64,000 nucleotides of DNA from Andrena cerasifolii. Lineage: Eukaryota; Arthropoda; Insecta; Hymenoptera; Andrenidae. Each line of letters begins with the position of its first letter. The stretch's first letter is position 1. Below are positions 11,449 to 23,240 of the stretch, in pieces. Location of the stretch: positions 3,162,001-3,226,000 of the forward strand of contig NC_135129.1 of assembly GCF_050908995.1 (NCBI RefSeq). The letters are read 5' to 3'. The notes under the pieces are model-generated. The model did not search any database. It was not told the origin of the DNA and saw only the letters and a list, made by a program, of their open reading frames with translations. The position numbers and the translations under genes are program-made.

Positions 11449-14400
11449 TTATTTACATGACACAAATAAATCAGTGTATATACGGTGAAACTCAGTTACG
11501 CATATCATGGTGATTACTGTGATAGGCGCTGATCTAGCGTAATATGGCAAGAATCCTCGCCACAGAGATAATATTCCTTCTTTTTGTCTTATGTTGATCG
11601 CCATTCCTATGATTCCTGGGGGCACTTTTGGCGAATCCCAGTTCTGTATTCTGCGGGAAATGATCATAAACAAAATTATCAACGAAAAACGAAAGAAAGG
11701 TATTTTGTGAATAAAGAGGACGATTTATTAATTACAATAGAATAGCAGATAATTCTCAAAGTACCGTGTTTTAACTACATCCACAGGAAGTGACGTTGTG
11801 CACACCGCTAGTCCAGATATCATAGCAGAGCAGATTTGCAATAACATCCCTTCTTCGAGGTAACCTGGAAATTCATCATATTTTAATATTTTATCCGTAG
11901 TATGCCAGCGACGTTGACGATTTTCGCGATTACATCGATTACTACATAACCAGTTTGCATAGAATATTATGTCATTGAAATAAAAAATAAGCGCATTGAA
12001 TTTTCTACGAGGGATTACTTAGTAATCAATGCAAATAAATAAATCGCGAAAATCGCCCGATGGCAAGTCTTTCTTCTGGCGAAATGCATCGACGAAAATT
12101 TGACTCTTTCCGAATGTATCTTTCTATAAGTACCATATGTATCTTTCCATACCATTCCTTTTTCGCGAGGTAAAATAGTGTTTATGCGCTCCCCTTTACT
12201 ACTGATTAATAAGATTCTTAATAAAGGATTGTCATATACTGATTAAATATCTGTACAGCCACGTAATTTTGAAAAACAAAACATTAATATGTACGCGCGA
12301 AATTTATATCGCCCGATTCGCGCGACGCTCAGTTCTAGAGAAAACGCGTCCGCTGTTACCGCAATCTGATAGAAGGAAATTGGTACCGTTTTATTTGAAT
12401 TTTTTTTTAAAAGTATTGTACTCGATGTAAATTGTACCTGTTTCTTGCAACGTTAATTTTGCTTTAGTGAATGTACCCAATTGGGATCCAGTTGTAATTG
12501 CTGCCCTCGTCATCGTTGGTACAGCTCCTCTCCATAATGCGCATAAACCCTCCGTTTCCCAAATATCAAGCAATGCAGCACAAATATTTCTATAGTTCCA
12601 CCGTTGTTCTAAAAATTCATTTTTCAATCTACATATAGATCATGAGGCTGGTTGAAAAACATGGAAGGTGTTAGAAAAACATTAAAATACCTTAGTTGTT
12701 GTCAAATTAAGTCGACTTTAATAATTTAATCAGATAACCAAATGTATGCCTTATCAAATATACTAACCGGTTTAATCATATTTCGTCCACATAATTTATT
12801 AAAAAACAAACACTGAAAAACTGGCCTACCAGCCCCGGTCTCCCCTACCTACACCATTCAGTCGGCTTTAATATTGAGAAGTTTCAATTTCTTTGCTAAA
12901 ATTTTGCAAAATATTTATACAAAAATATAAAGTACTTAGGTAGTGTAGAATATAAAATTCATATAAATGTATGTACTTATTTATTCGTTCGGTGACAAGA
13001 ATTTCTTGTTTTCGGTTGTGCCTAAAGTTTTAAATATAAGTATTTAAAACTCAAAATTTTAAGTTTAAAATTAGAAATAAAAAATTAAAAACTAAAAATT
13101 TAAAATTGTAGATTTTGAGTTTTAAATTTAATCTTTACCTTTAGTTGTAGTGTCTTTTTATTTTACTCTAATTGTGTAGGTATATGTATATATTCATTGA
13201 AATCAATCATTTTAATAAATTTAATGCTTCCACGTATAAAATAATTGTTTAATGAAAACGCTTACCTACGCATAAACTCACCAGGTGGTAAGTGCACGTC
13301 AGCAATCTTGCGAACTAAAACCAAATCAGTCGGTGTTCCAATAAATGCACTCATGATACCAGAAATCATTCCAAGGCCAACCATCGTGGTAAAAGTTAAG
13401 CGTTCCCCACATGATCTAAATAATAATCAATTTCCAGCTGCGTTTATAAATTTATTTACAATATTCTCCCGCCCCCTATTTTTTACATTACGTCAGTCTT
13501 TCTCCAATTTCCAATTTAAAACAACTCCCAATAAATGCTACATAAACTCTGGCTATTGTGCTTTCTGAAAAGCGGTAAATAAGGTCGCCGCTTACTTGTC
13601 AGTGACCGTGTTAGTTCCGTGCCAGCGTTCAGTCGTAAGAAAAAACGGGGGTAGGCTGTAGAGCAGGGGTGTCGAACTAGCGGCTCGCGAGCCGCAGTGG
13701 CTCCTTCTCCTCTTCGCCTGCTCCGTAGAGCCGCAGGAGAACGGCCCCCTCCACACCTACTTCACTCTGATGAAGTCCCCCTGCCGGGTCGCGTGCAACG
13801 CCTGGAGAAAAATAAGTGGGGGAACCGGCTGACCCGGGGCCCGACTCGTGCGGCTCTCGGAGTGGGGAAGTTCGACACTCCTGCTGTAGAGGCTCTCTTC
13901 TTCTTATCACTGGCACGCTGCAGGAAACTGACACGTTCACTGATAAGCGAGCAACGACCTTAACTTACAATTAGTCCGTTTCAACGTTGCTCTTCTAATG
14001 TTAAATAAAAAAAGAAAGGAAATTGACACTAACTGAGTTAAGTCGTATAACATCGAGTAAAATCCAATCCTCGCCGCACTAAAATTTAATTGACGAAGAA
14101 AACCTGCGCTCCAGCCAACGTAGAATCCACGAATTCCGCATTCCTTTAGTGTGTCACGTATCGCAACAGGTAGAGACTTTCTTGTGATTTGCATACCCAC
14201 TTTAATGACCACCAAGGGATGCGTTATGGTTTGCCCGATGGCTCTATTACGGTTGTATTGTTTTTATATTTTCGACAATGAAAAGTTTAATTAAATGAAT
14301 GAGCAATCGAGCCAGATACGTAAATATGTTGCAAGGTAATTGTGTATCTAGTTAGATTAAGTTTTTAATTCTTAGATTTAAATACATTTATTTATGAAGA

Positions 14401-14549
14401 GAAATAAGTAAATATAAATGCAGAATAGTCTACGAGGGTGAATAGAGAGAAAAATTGCCGACTTTTTACCCAGATAATCCACCAATGACAAAGTTGGCGC
14501 CTGGAGGTACCTTTTGGTTCCGATCGGATAACATTAATATGAGAGACAT
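11449..14549 (-). CDS. Mitochondrial 2-oxoglutarate/malate carrier-type protein, copy 2, diverged (6 exons)
   Basis: Exons in order of transcription: 14549-14470, 14243-14034, 13415-13282, 12608-12438, 11864-11765, 11650-11449; 897 nt, 298 aa. Intron phases equal those of copy 1, and exons 4 and 5 have identical lengths (171 and 100 nt). Motifs: HPLVVIKVG (P36), TPTDLVLVR (P125) and LPVDVVKTR (P225). In the first motif the usual acidic residue is Val38 (PLVVIK instead of P-x-D-x-x-K), which removes one partner of the matrix salt-bridge network. Also typical are GWSAGFLRQLNFSAARIGFY and LWRGFLPYYARSAPITV. The start could instead be the in-frame ATG at 14534. It is convergent with copy 1. Probably a diverged, tissue-restricted paralog; transport activity is unproven. 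A small hAT-like element sits in intron 2. Confidence 0.9.
13656..13891. mobile_element. hAT-like non-autonomous element (220 bp) with perfect 8-bp duplication
   Basis: CTGTAGAG at 13656-13663 is repeated at 13884-13891. The element (13664-13883) starts CAGGGGTGTCGAAC and ends GTTCGACACTCCTG, with GCGGCTCGCGAGCCGC next to the left end. The 8-bp duplication and CAG/CTG ends are typical of the hAT superfamily. It lies in intron 2 of carrier copy 2, and open frames on both strands here (13677-13963) are part of it. Confidence 0.82.
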
Positions 14550-15638
14550 GGAGTCATAGTTTTGTTCTAAAAATTTCAAGAATTAACAGAATAATGTTTC
14601 ACAAACACTTTTAAGCGACAGACTTATTTCTTAACCTGTGCAACGAAGGATACAACTGTACTGCTTTACTTCTGAACATAGTAATGCTTAAAAAATAACA
14701 AACACGAATATCTTATTTCATTTCTTTATAGGTAAAATCGATCATTTTTTGCACTTCATGTCAAGCTATTTCATGAAATTAATAGATATATGTAGGATAT
14801 AATTATCCCGTATTTTAATATATAATTATATATTTATATACATAAATAAATTATATTTTAATATATAAAAATCAAAAAATTCTGAAACTTTATGAATATA
14901 TAGGGAATTTCCTCCTGATTCGAACGCAATTTTTGTTTGCTGCCCAAATTCACTCGAAGGGTATGAAATTAACCCCTGAAAATTTAGCTATTTTCCGACT
15001 TTGTGTTATAACTCGCGAACTGTAAGAGATAGAAAAAAAGTTTCAAGACAAAAATTACTTCTTTTAATTAGATTTAGCATTTGGTAAAAAAATTATTTTA
15101 CAGTTCACGAGCTATAACACAAAATCGGAAAATAACCGGATATTCAGGGGTCAATTACACCCCCTTAGACTGAATTTCCCTACATATTCACAAAGTTTCA
15201 GAATTTTTTGAATTTCCGGGTTGGAGATGTTCCCTTGTCAGTCTAGCTTGCCAGTAGATTTAAATAAAATAATAATAAATTGTGTGTTTATTAATATTCT
15301 TGCCGTATACTATGGAGCAATGCTAATGTTCGCTTAGATCTGTATTGTTTGAGAGTTAATAAAGTAGAGTCGTAAACAAACAGATTTTTCTATATAGTGG
15401 TTAATGTTACTGGGGGTCCAGGAGCACCCCACGTGGCTACTTGTGCTTCAAAATTCCACCTGTGCACTGCCGTGTTAAAGAACGAGAGATCTTCCCAGAG
15501 GAGGTGAAGGAGGAAGTGGTGGAGTGGTGTAGGGAACTAATAAACATTCAGTTTAAAACATTTATATTTATTGTTACATGATACACGTGTAACACCAAAT
15601 ATGTTATTTAGTACGTCATGTTTAATTGCTTCGAAAAT
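14550..15638. other. Gap between carrier copy 2 and the IQCH 3' end
   Basis: This is AT-rich DNA holding the presumed promoter of copy 2 (minus strand) and the IQCH 3' flank. It contains the palindromic repeat at 14869-15237. No other gene was recognised. Confidence 0.5.
14869..15237. repeat. Palindromic MITE, related to the fragment at 4055-4210
   Basis: The left arm (AAAAAATTCTGAAACTTT, then AATATATAGGGAA) is complementary to the right arm (TTCCCTACATATTC, then AAAGTTTCAGAATTTTTT). The inner arms TTTCCGACTTTGTGTTATAA and TTATAGCTCGTGAACTG-type words also pair. No clear target duplication. It lies upstream of carrier copy 2. Confidence 0.65.
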
Positions 15639-18600
15639 TTATATAGTACACGGATCAGTAGCTAAGTTTTCATAATCCAAAGACAGATTCTTAAAGAAAT
15701 CTGCGAGAGCTGATAAATTAGTTTCTGCCTTTATTTTCGACTTATACGTAAGAGTTTGATTCAGTTTCATTAGGCTGTTTTGTACCATCGACAGTGTGGT
15801 CTTCATGCACGAAGTAACGGCCACCATCAAACCAAAATTTCTTATTTCACCGTCGTGTAATAATATACTGGCGCCCTGCTTCGTTTTTGAATCGTACTTA
15901 ATCTGGAAATGAAATATGACATTGAAGGATGGAATTTTTTGCAAACTATTTTTTATAATTTCAACAAACAGGTTTTTTAATATACTACTGCAAAATCGTC
16001 GCAATTTATATTCGATGGATTAATCTTAGGAATGTAATAAGTATTTCAACGTACATTGCATCTTTCAAATAAACTTTTCAGCTTCGACCATCGATAAGCG
16101 GAGAATCTTGTGTGATACACCTGAGAAATCGCGATTGCGTATCTTTCTGTAGTTTCGTTCCATTTTGGCGTTTTTCGAGGAAGCAGAAGAGACAATTTTT
16201 TTCCACGATCCTCCGATCGTATAGGAATGTCAGCGATAAACTGATTGTTCGACGTGCTGGTCAAATATTTTTTTATTGTTAACGACCTATTTACAAGGTT
16301 TTCGGATACGTAATTGTTTCTTTTCTGAATAAGCGGTGTTCCCCGGTATAAGCGAAAAGATTCCAGACGGGAGATTTTTATGAATCTTTAAGTAATTTTA
16401 GAATCAGACTTACCCATTATTATTTATATTAATATAAACCGTGATTAATACCTATAGTTTTAGTTAGTACCATTTACCAAAGAAATGGTAAAAGAAATTT
16501 GCGAGAAGAATGAAACAAAATGCGTCCGAATGTCACAGAAATTGAGGTTTCAAAAATATTTTTTTTTTGACAGTATCTTAAATAGCGCAAAAATTTAGTG
16601 GGGCATCACGTGTTAAGCCGATTTAATTTCGTTTTTATTTTGACACCAATTTACAAAAAAAATATTTTATCCTTGAAGTCGGTTCTTTACTTTTTTTTTA
16701 AAGTTTATAATTAGGCCTAAAACCCGCAAATACCCCTTAAATCAAATTTAGAGTCAGAGTCTTTTCATTAATCCAGGGAACACATCTCTAAATTTCCTGA
16801 CACTACTTTTTAATCACCTTCTTACATGGAGATCTATTTTAACGTTTTTTCTTTTCAAAAATGAAATTTATAATTTTACTTAAACTCGAGGTAAGAACGA
16901 CATTTACTTATACCATCCCCCTATTGCAAATTTCATCCAATCAATGTAACTTTGCGCATGCGAATAATAGGGGTGCACATGTAGCAGCATTACTACTAAT
17001 CTCTCATCGTCCTTCTGCGAGTAGCAATAACAGTCAACGGTCAAATAACCGAAGTAACCCTCATTTTGCATCCCCGTGGCGAATTTGTTCACAGTTGGCT
17101 CCAATTTCTTCACATCGAAAGAGCTCTGCGGTATCATGTACACAGATGTATAAATTGTGGATTCTGTCATTGAAATCAATAATTTCTGTTAAATCTTATC
17201 ACCAATATTTTATTCCATTATCACACACTATTCTACGTGGAAAAATAACTCGAAAATCTTAAAATATAAAGCAGAAAGTGTTTGTGAAACGTGTCCCAGC
17301 TCATTATGCCTAGCTAATCCAGGTGAATGTGACTATTTCCACAAAAATTTTTTTTTATAAAATCAGAATCTAAATTTCGGGCCAAGCCGAGTAGTAGTTT
17401 TTAAAGAAATGTACATACCGAAACGCATTTTATCAGCGGTTCCCATCCACCTCGGCTCCTCACCAGTCCTTTTCGCAGGAATGAACAGAGCAATGGCAAT
17501 CGTTTTAGAATGCTTCTCCACAGGAACTGCTTGCAGCAGGCAACCAAATTTTTGTACATGAGCGTAAAAGTCCTTCCAGGAACTATACGTCTGGGAGAGT
17601 CGCGTAATAGTGAAGACGACCTTCGGCAGATGCTCCTTCAGCCTTTCCAAAAGCTCTTCCCGTAACTCCGAATGCATCTTCCACTTCTCGCCGTGCTTTA
17701 ACCGCTCTCTCCTCAACACTGGCATAAACGGAATGCTGATATGATTAATCAGAAAGATGCCACAATGCCTGGCCTTTAATCCGAAGTTCAATTTGATCAG
17801 CCACATGCAGATCTCGGTGTGGAGGACTATCAGATGAGCCAGGCTCGCGCAAAGAGTTTCGTAATCCCTTATATCCCTGGCATGAGGTGGTTGCAAAAGA
17901 CCAAAGCCATCGATCATCACTGCCATTTCGGAGAGGTTCAGCATCTTATGCTCAAGCTCCATGTCTGGGCTCAGCAAAGCGACGCCAAGATTGCCAGCCA
18001 CTCTCATGTCGCACTCGTCGATGATCCACGGCAAGGAGTAAACAGGCTTCCCGGCGATCTTCTTTCTAATCTCTTTTAGGCTATCCTCCGAACAGTGCAG
18101 GATCCTGGACAGGTTCAATGAGCGACGTTGGAAGGATTCAGCTTGCGACAGAGCGATGAATGTGATTCGCTTGGCGATGTCCCCTTCGGAGGATATGGAG
18201 TCGATGAAATCGCTGTACATCAACAGCAAATCCTCGGTGGGCTTCACCGGTAAGATATAGATAACTTCGGATGCTGGATTGCGCACCGAACAGATTCGTA
18301 AGCTCGTCGTGTTCTGGAGGATAGCGAAGGTCTTCGGGGAAAGCGTTCTGCGCAAATCTACCGGGTAACCTATGGAAGGTAAATGCAGGACCACGTGCGG
18401 CTTTTGGATTATAGAATTAAATTCTGCGCTTAGCTTTAAAGAGATTTCCCTCGTAGTGTGCAAAGACGTCAGCATTTTCGTTAGGTAACGCTGGTGTATC
18501 TCCCTCTTCTGCTTCAGCGTGATCCACGACAACCAAATCATACTGGCGGCTATGTAAAGGCACTCTGAATTCCATTTCTTGCTACGCAACTGCGTTAATG

Positions 18601-21600
18601 ATTGTGTCTTTAAAACGTATCCGTTCAAATTGCAGGCACAGGGTGTTGAAAAGGGGTCAGGGCTTACAAGGGAAGTTAGCCAGCGTGAGAAGTCAGAAAA
18701 TTATGCACTAGTTCATCCGTAACACTAGTCTGTTAATTGTTAGTGACATCGTGCGTTTTAGGGGGTGAAATCACCCCTTGAGAAAAATGCAAGAAGAAAT
18801 CGAGAAGTTTAAATAGAAGTTGCAACTTTTTTTATATCTACGAAACTGTGTAAAAATAATTATCGATTGAAAAGAATTATCAAGGTGGCGTGATCTCTTA
18901 AGGGTGCAACCCCGATCAAGGAGCGCGATTTCATATGAAAATTTGATTTTGTCGGAAACTCAGCAGAGGGTTCATTTTAAAAGGTGAAGGTATTTTTTTT
19001 ATACTTATGAACAAAAGAGAAAACCACTGGTTAGCAAAAAAATATTAAATCAAATAATTATTTATTTCCGTTCCTGTGCGGGGTGCAGCATAGCGGCTGT
19101 TCTATTTCTCCGAAACAAAAAACCAAAAAGGGTGTTGTTCTTCAGGAAATTGCACAGGTAATGAACCTCGATCCGCAGGAAAAACTGCAAAATTGACCAA
19201 ATGGCGGTAGTTTGAAGAGAAATAGCGATTTGAAGCCGTTACTGAATTCATATTTTTTTGCTAATTAATGGTCGTTCTTTTGTTCATAAGTATAAAAAAG
19301 TACCCTCGCAATTTGAATCTGCTCTCAGTTTCCGAAGGAGACACTCACAAATTTTCATATGAATTTTCAGTTCCCCTTTTAATCCGAGGACGATTATAAT
19401 TCACGCGCCATTAGTTTATTTCACACTCCCCACTTTATAAATTGCTAATGTGTTATACCATGGTTAATAAAGATATAGGTGCAGTTATAAAAGTCATAAA
19501 TACTGGTAATTGTAACTTTCTATTGGATTAATATTAAATTACCTACATAAACAAATTGCGTAAATGATAAAAGAAGTTTTCATCACTGGTACTACGGGAC
19601 ACAAACAAGTACCAGAATAAAAAAATTGTAGATAGGTATGATGTAAATAGCGTATAAGCACTCTAATTATCATTATTGATAGAAAACGAATTGCTTACCG
19701 CGTAACCACGCCAATTGGCTTGAATCAAAGTCGCGGCTATTTGTTTCCCATCGATCGTTTGAAACTGCATCTGCCAGCTTTCCAACCACAGAGCTTCCGC
19801 CCTATTTTCCAACAGAGGAATCAAGTCTTCTTTTAGCAATACAAAGTTCGCCCCGTTTTCTTCTATCGTCGACATAAAGTCAAGCGTAGCACGCGGATTC
19901 AGGTGTAGTACCGGTATCTGACGCTTATGCATAATTTTTTCTATTTGTGGCGAGAGAACTAAATGCCATTTCGATCCGTAACGGTTTCCATAAACATCCA
20001 AGATCTTCATCCAATTGTAACAACTAATGAATTTTCCATCAATGAATTTTAAATTATGGATCTTAGATAGTTCACTCTGTATGGAAAAAAAGTAGGAAGG
20101 TTCCTTCTGTTTAATAGATTCTATAAAATCCTTGGTTTTTGATATCAGCTTAGTGCTTGCTCGCTGCTTCCCATTATTAACGCTTTTCCTAGACAAATGT
20201 ATCCAAGTGAACATATATGTAGTAATTCATAAGAATTCTATACAGTAATTTCATAATATTCATGTAGGTACTAACAAGGAATTTTGTGGCAACTGAAAAA
20301 TTAAAAAATGATTCAAATATTAATTTTTTCAAAATTGATCACCACCACCTGTTTTTTTCGAAAATTCTTTATGGCCATACTGTAGGGTAACATAAACCAT
20401 AAAACTTTGAATTAATCTTTTTTCGATATCTTTTATTTACAGTTTCGCAGATATTCATGATAATATGTATGGAAGCTCAAAATTTCTTTGAGGAGGTGTT
20501 TTTACCCCTAGCACCGTTTCATTGCCGAAACAAAAAATGGTTACGTTATTAGCATCACTTTCTGGAATTTCAATTTTTTTTTTAATTTTTGAGTTGTCAA
20601 ACATCCCCTGTAAGTTTTATTCCTAAATTGCTTATAAGGGTCGTCGTTTAGCGAAACGCGCAGGGCCGGCTACAGCGGGGGTGCAGTGGGTGTAAGGCGT
20701 CCGGGCCCCGGATGGCGCAGGAGCTCCAGAAGAAGGAAAAAGGAAGACAAGACAAAAAATAAAAAAATGAGAAATTCCCTATTTGATTAAAAATCTAATT
20801 TTATAATGCGGCTTGAATCTCACGTTCTAAACACGGAACTGGCAGTACTACGGACACACCACATGGTATGCGAAGACTGTAAAAAAAATCGAATATATTT
20901 TCTAATAGAATACAGCAATAATCTAATATTATTAATGACATGGCAATAAAAAACTCATATATTTAAATATGTTAATGTTTATTTGTTTATTTCCTTTTTT
21001 TGTTTTATTTTCGTTGCTATTGTTATTATAATCCTTTTTCAAGAAAAGACGGTATGCTATTTTACCACCGAGAAATTGTTTGGGACCCCAAAATATTTCT
21101 TGCAACCCCTTTATAGAGAAAGCCGGCCATGGAAACCCGCTAATTTCGAAAAAAAAACGTAAAAAATTTCTAATTCCTAAAAACACCCCTCAAAGTTGCA
21201 TAGGAAGAGCAAATTTGCCCGAAGATTTCAGAGATTACGCGGTGTACAAAACTATATTTTGGATACGGATTGTGTATCTTGTAACGGTGAATTTAGCCGT
21301 GTAACCAGTTCCGAATATTTTTTGAAGAACTATTTCCTACATCTCGAATCCACGTCACATCCGAATCCACGTGCGTCACTTAAGGGGTCGTCCTTAAATT
21401 ACGTAAGGCTTCTAACGTAAGGGATTAGGGGGTTGCGAATTTCTTACGTTTTCTTACAAGGGGGAGGTCTACGTCAGGTAACGTCTTACGTCACTCTTAC
21501 GTAATATTTTTGTAATCTAATTTTCAATATGAATAGCCCAGAAAGCGATGTTTCATCGCACACCCGAAACAGATTTAAAGAATTTTAATAACAAGAAAGA

Positions 21601-22256
21601 ATACAATGTAAAAAAAATATTACGTAAGGAATGGGGAGGGGCGGGGAGAGGGGGAGGGGTATAAAATCTTACGAGTTGTTATACTGGAAGAGGGAGGGGG
21701 TAAGAATTCGCGCAAATTACCCTCGCGTAATTTAAAGACGGCCCCTAAGTGGTTCCCTTCCCAGTGACAATAGAATAGAACCATTTCGATTGTCTTCAAG
21801 GATATTGTATTTATATGTTACCTACGGTTCGTCTGACCTTTTCGCCAAGGAAAACATTTTTGTTCGAAGATACGTCATCTCCTGCTTAAACTTCAAGTCA
21901 GTCTCGTCGAACTCGCTTCGCGTGACCTCTTTCGGCCTAAGCAAAATGTTCCGAGTGTCCTCGAGACACCACGGCGGCACATTGCTCCAGGTGCAGCGGC
22001 AGGAGGTTTCGTCCCATACTTCGTCGAATACGTTGCAGCACATAAATCTTCTATAAGCACTGCTCGCTTCTGCGTAAGACAGATACGACGGTTGCTGCCC
22101 GCGACCCCTCATCGCCGCCGCCAAATCGATTTCCATTCGTAAAAGATACTCCTCGCATTCTTCTTCCATTGTTATTAGCTCCTTTAATGAGTATGCGTAG
22201 AAATCTCGTGTCAATTCCAGGGTGCACGATTCCTCATCGTCGATATTGGTACTGCT
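15639..22256 (-). CDS. IQCH: IQCH, IQ-motif-containing protein H (6 exons seen plus a probable first exon)
   Basis: Exons in order: 22256-21826, 20188-19699, 18589-17419, 17163-16908, 16256-16055, 15902-15639, phases agreeing, about 937 aa without the candidate first exon at 23240-23039. Human IQCH is about 1,030 aa. The second and third exons join to form the IQ motif IQANWRGYALRSKKW, a calmodulin-binding site split exactly by an intron. Downstream, EVIYILPVKPTEDLLLMYSD, the long central region and the C-terminal segments TERYAIAISQVYHTRFSAY and QGASILLHDGEIRNFGLM follow the order of the vertebrate protein. IQCH is a sperm protein that binds calmodulin; the role here is inferred from that family. 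The acceptor of the first listed exon is ambiguous (22256, 22254 or 22251). The gene is divergent from dymeclin. Confidence 0.88.
16909..17162 (-). CDS. IQCH: IQCH exon 4 (antisense open frame on plus strand is a shadow)
   Basis: This exon encodes STIYTSVYMIPQSSFDVKK to FAIGGWY and includes the conserved EGYFGYLTVDCYCY segment seen in IQCH proteins. It joins the exon at 18589-17419 through a 1-nt/2-nt split codon (Glu) and the next exon through a 2-nt/1-nt split codon (Asn). The full exon is 17163-16908. It is listed separately because the plus-strand open frame 16861-17262 overlaps it and should be ignored. Confidence 0.8.
18899..19386. repeat. Palindromic element in an IQCH intron
   Basis: The left arm (TTTCATATGAAAATTTG, then TTTATACTTATGAACAAAAG) pairs with the right arm (CTTTTGTTCATAAGTATAAA, then AAATTTTCATATGAA). 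It occupies about half of the intron that splits the IQ motif. The outer edge is near TTAAGGG at 18898, but no firm duplication is visible. Confidence 0.6.
21382..21750. repeat. MITE with GGGGTCGTCCTTAAATTACG ends
   Basis: The left end GGGGTCGTCCTTAAATTACG is complementary, with few changes, to the right end CGTAATTTAAAGACGGCCCC near 21731-21748. Inside are several TTACGTAA-like words. It lies in the IQCH intron between 21825 and 20189. Elements with such ends are common in arthropod genomes. Confidence 0.6.
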
Positions 22257-22450
22257 CTCCAAGAAAGACAGCAGTCATTGGTAGAAATCAATAGCAACCG
22301 ATGTTTGCAACAAAAAGTAAAAATTTATGTCGTTAATTTATATCTAAATTAGAATTTTCAATTTGCAATTGAAATGTACATTCAGAATACTGTTTTATAA
22401 AATATATAAACTTTTTCGCTCAGGAAGGAAATGTTTTGGATCTATTTTTA

Positions 22451-22994
22451 TAGGGTGGCCCTTAGTTATACGTGCGGAAATATTTTTTTCGTATTTCTTT
22501 GCTCTTACCCCCCCCCCCCCTAATATGGTTGCATTTCACAAAAAATATGCCCTGTGAAAGATTATTGCAATCGGACAACAGGAAAGGGTGCCGACCAGGT
22601 TTTAAAGTTTAGAATTCATCAATAGCTTGGATTTAAAGAATTTTTCAAAAATGGTAAGTCCTATCGAAATTTTCTTCAAATAATACTAAAAGAGCATTAA
22701 ATTTTCTACAATTACTGTAGATATAATTTTCTCGTGCTTCCAACCATTTTTCAGATAATAGCGTTTGAATATAGAGAAGTCAGCACTTTGCGCGTACCGC
22801 CTGTACAACGTGACGTATTGTCTGTACGCACGTATTGCAGACCTTTGTATTTTCAAACGCTGTTACCTAAAAAATGGTTGGAAGCACGATAAAATTGTAT
22901 ATACAATAATTGTAGAAAATTTAATGCTCTTTTAGTATTATTTGAACAAAATTTCGATACGGCTTACCATTGTTGAAAATAAGGGCCACCCTAG
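22451..22994. mobile_element. Palindromic MITE, GGGTGGCCCTTA ends
   Basis: TAGGGTGGCCCTTA at the left matches TAAGGGCCACCCTA at the right. Long inner arms also pair (TGCTTCCAACCATTTTT against AAAAATGGTTGGAAGCA; GAGCATTAAATTTTCTACAA against TTGTAGAAAATTTAATGCTC). The ends abut TA, which would fit a Tc1/mariner-type duplication, but A/T-rich flanks make this uncertain. It fills most of the gap between the candidate first exon of IQCH and the next exon. Confidence 0.7.
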
Positions 22995-23038
22995 TATATA
23001 CATAGCCTTCAAACGGAAGTTTTATTTAATTTTATAAC

Positions 23039-23240
23039 CTTCCTGCGTGAATGTTAGGCTTAGTTTCTGGTAAAAATGATGAACCAACCTCAACTTTTTA
23101 ACAACTTCCTTTTTTCGATCACCAAGAAATTTCTTTATCAAGGTAATTTCATGCTTAATTTCTACTAAAGACTCTTTAAGGATGTCTGCGCATTGCGGGT
23201 ATAATTCCGCGGTTTGTAAATATTCGTGATGGTGCTCCAT
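23039..23240 (-). CDS. Candidate first coding exon of IQCH
   Basis: An ATG-initiated frame encodes MEHHHEYLQTAELYPQCAD and an amphipathic helical stretch (ILKESLVEIKHEITLIKKFL) that resembles the start of vertebrate IQCH. A possible donor is GAAG/GTTATA at 23038. Its phase (1 nt left over) does not match any of the three possible acceptors of the next exon at 22256-22251. Either an extra exon exists, or the donor is elsewhere, or this is a separate short gene. Assignment is tentative. Confidence 0.45.

Noticed and set aside
16861..18079. Plus-strand frames at 16861-17262 and 17819-18079
   Set aside because: Antisense to conserved IQCH exons on the minus strand.
20655..20760. CAGGGCCGGCTACAGCGGGGG resembling a hAT terminus
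   Set aside because: No partner end or duplication located.
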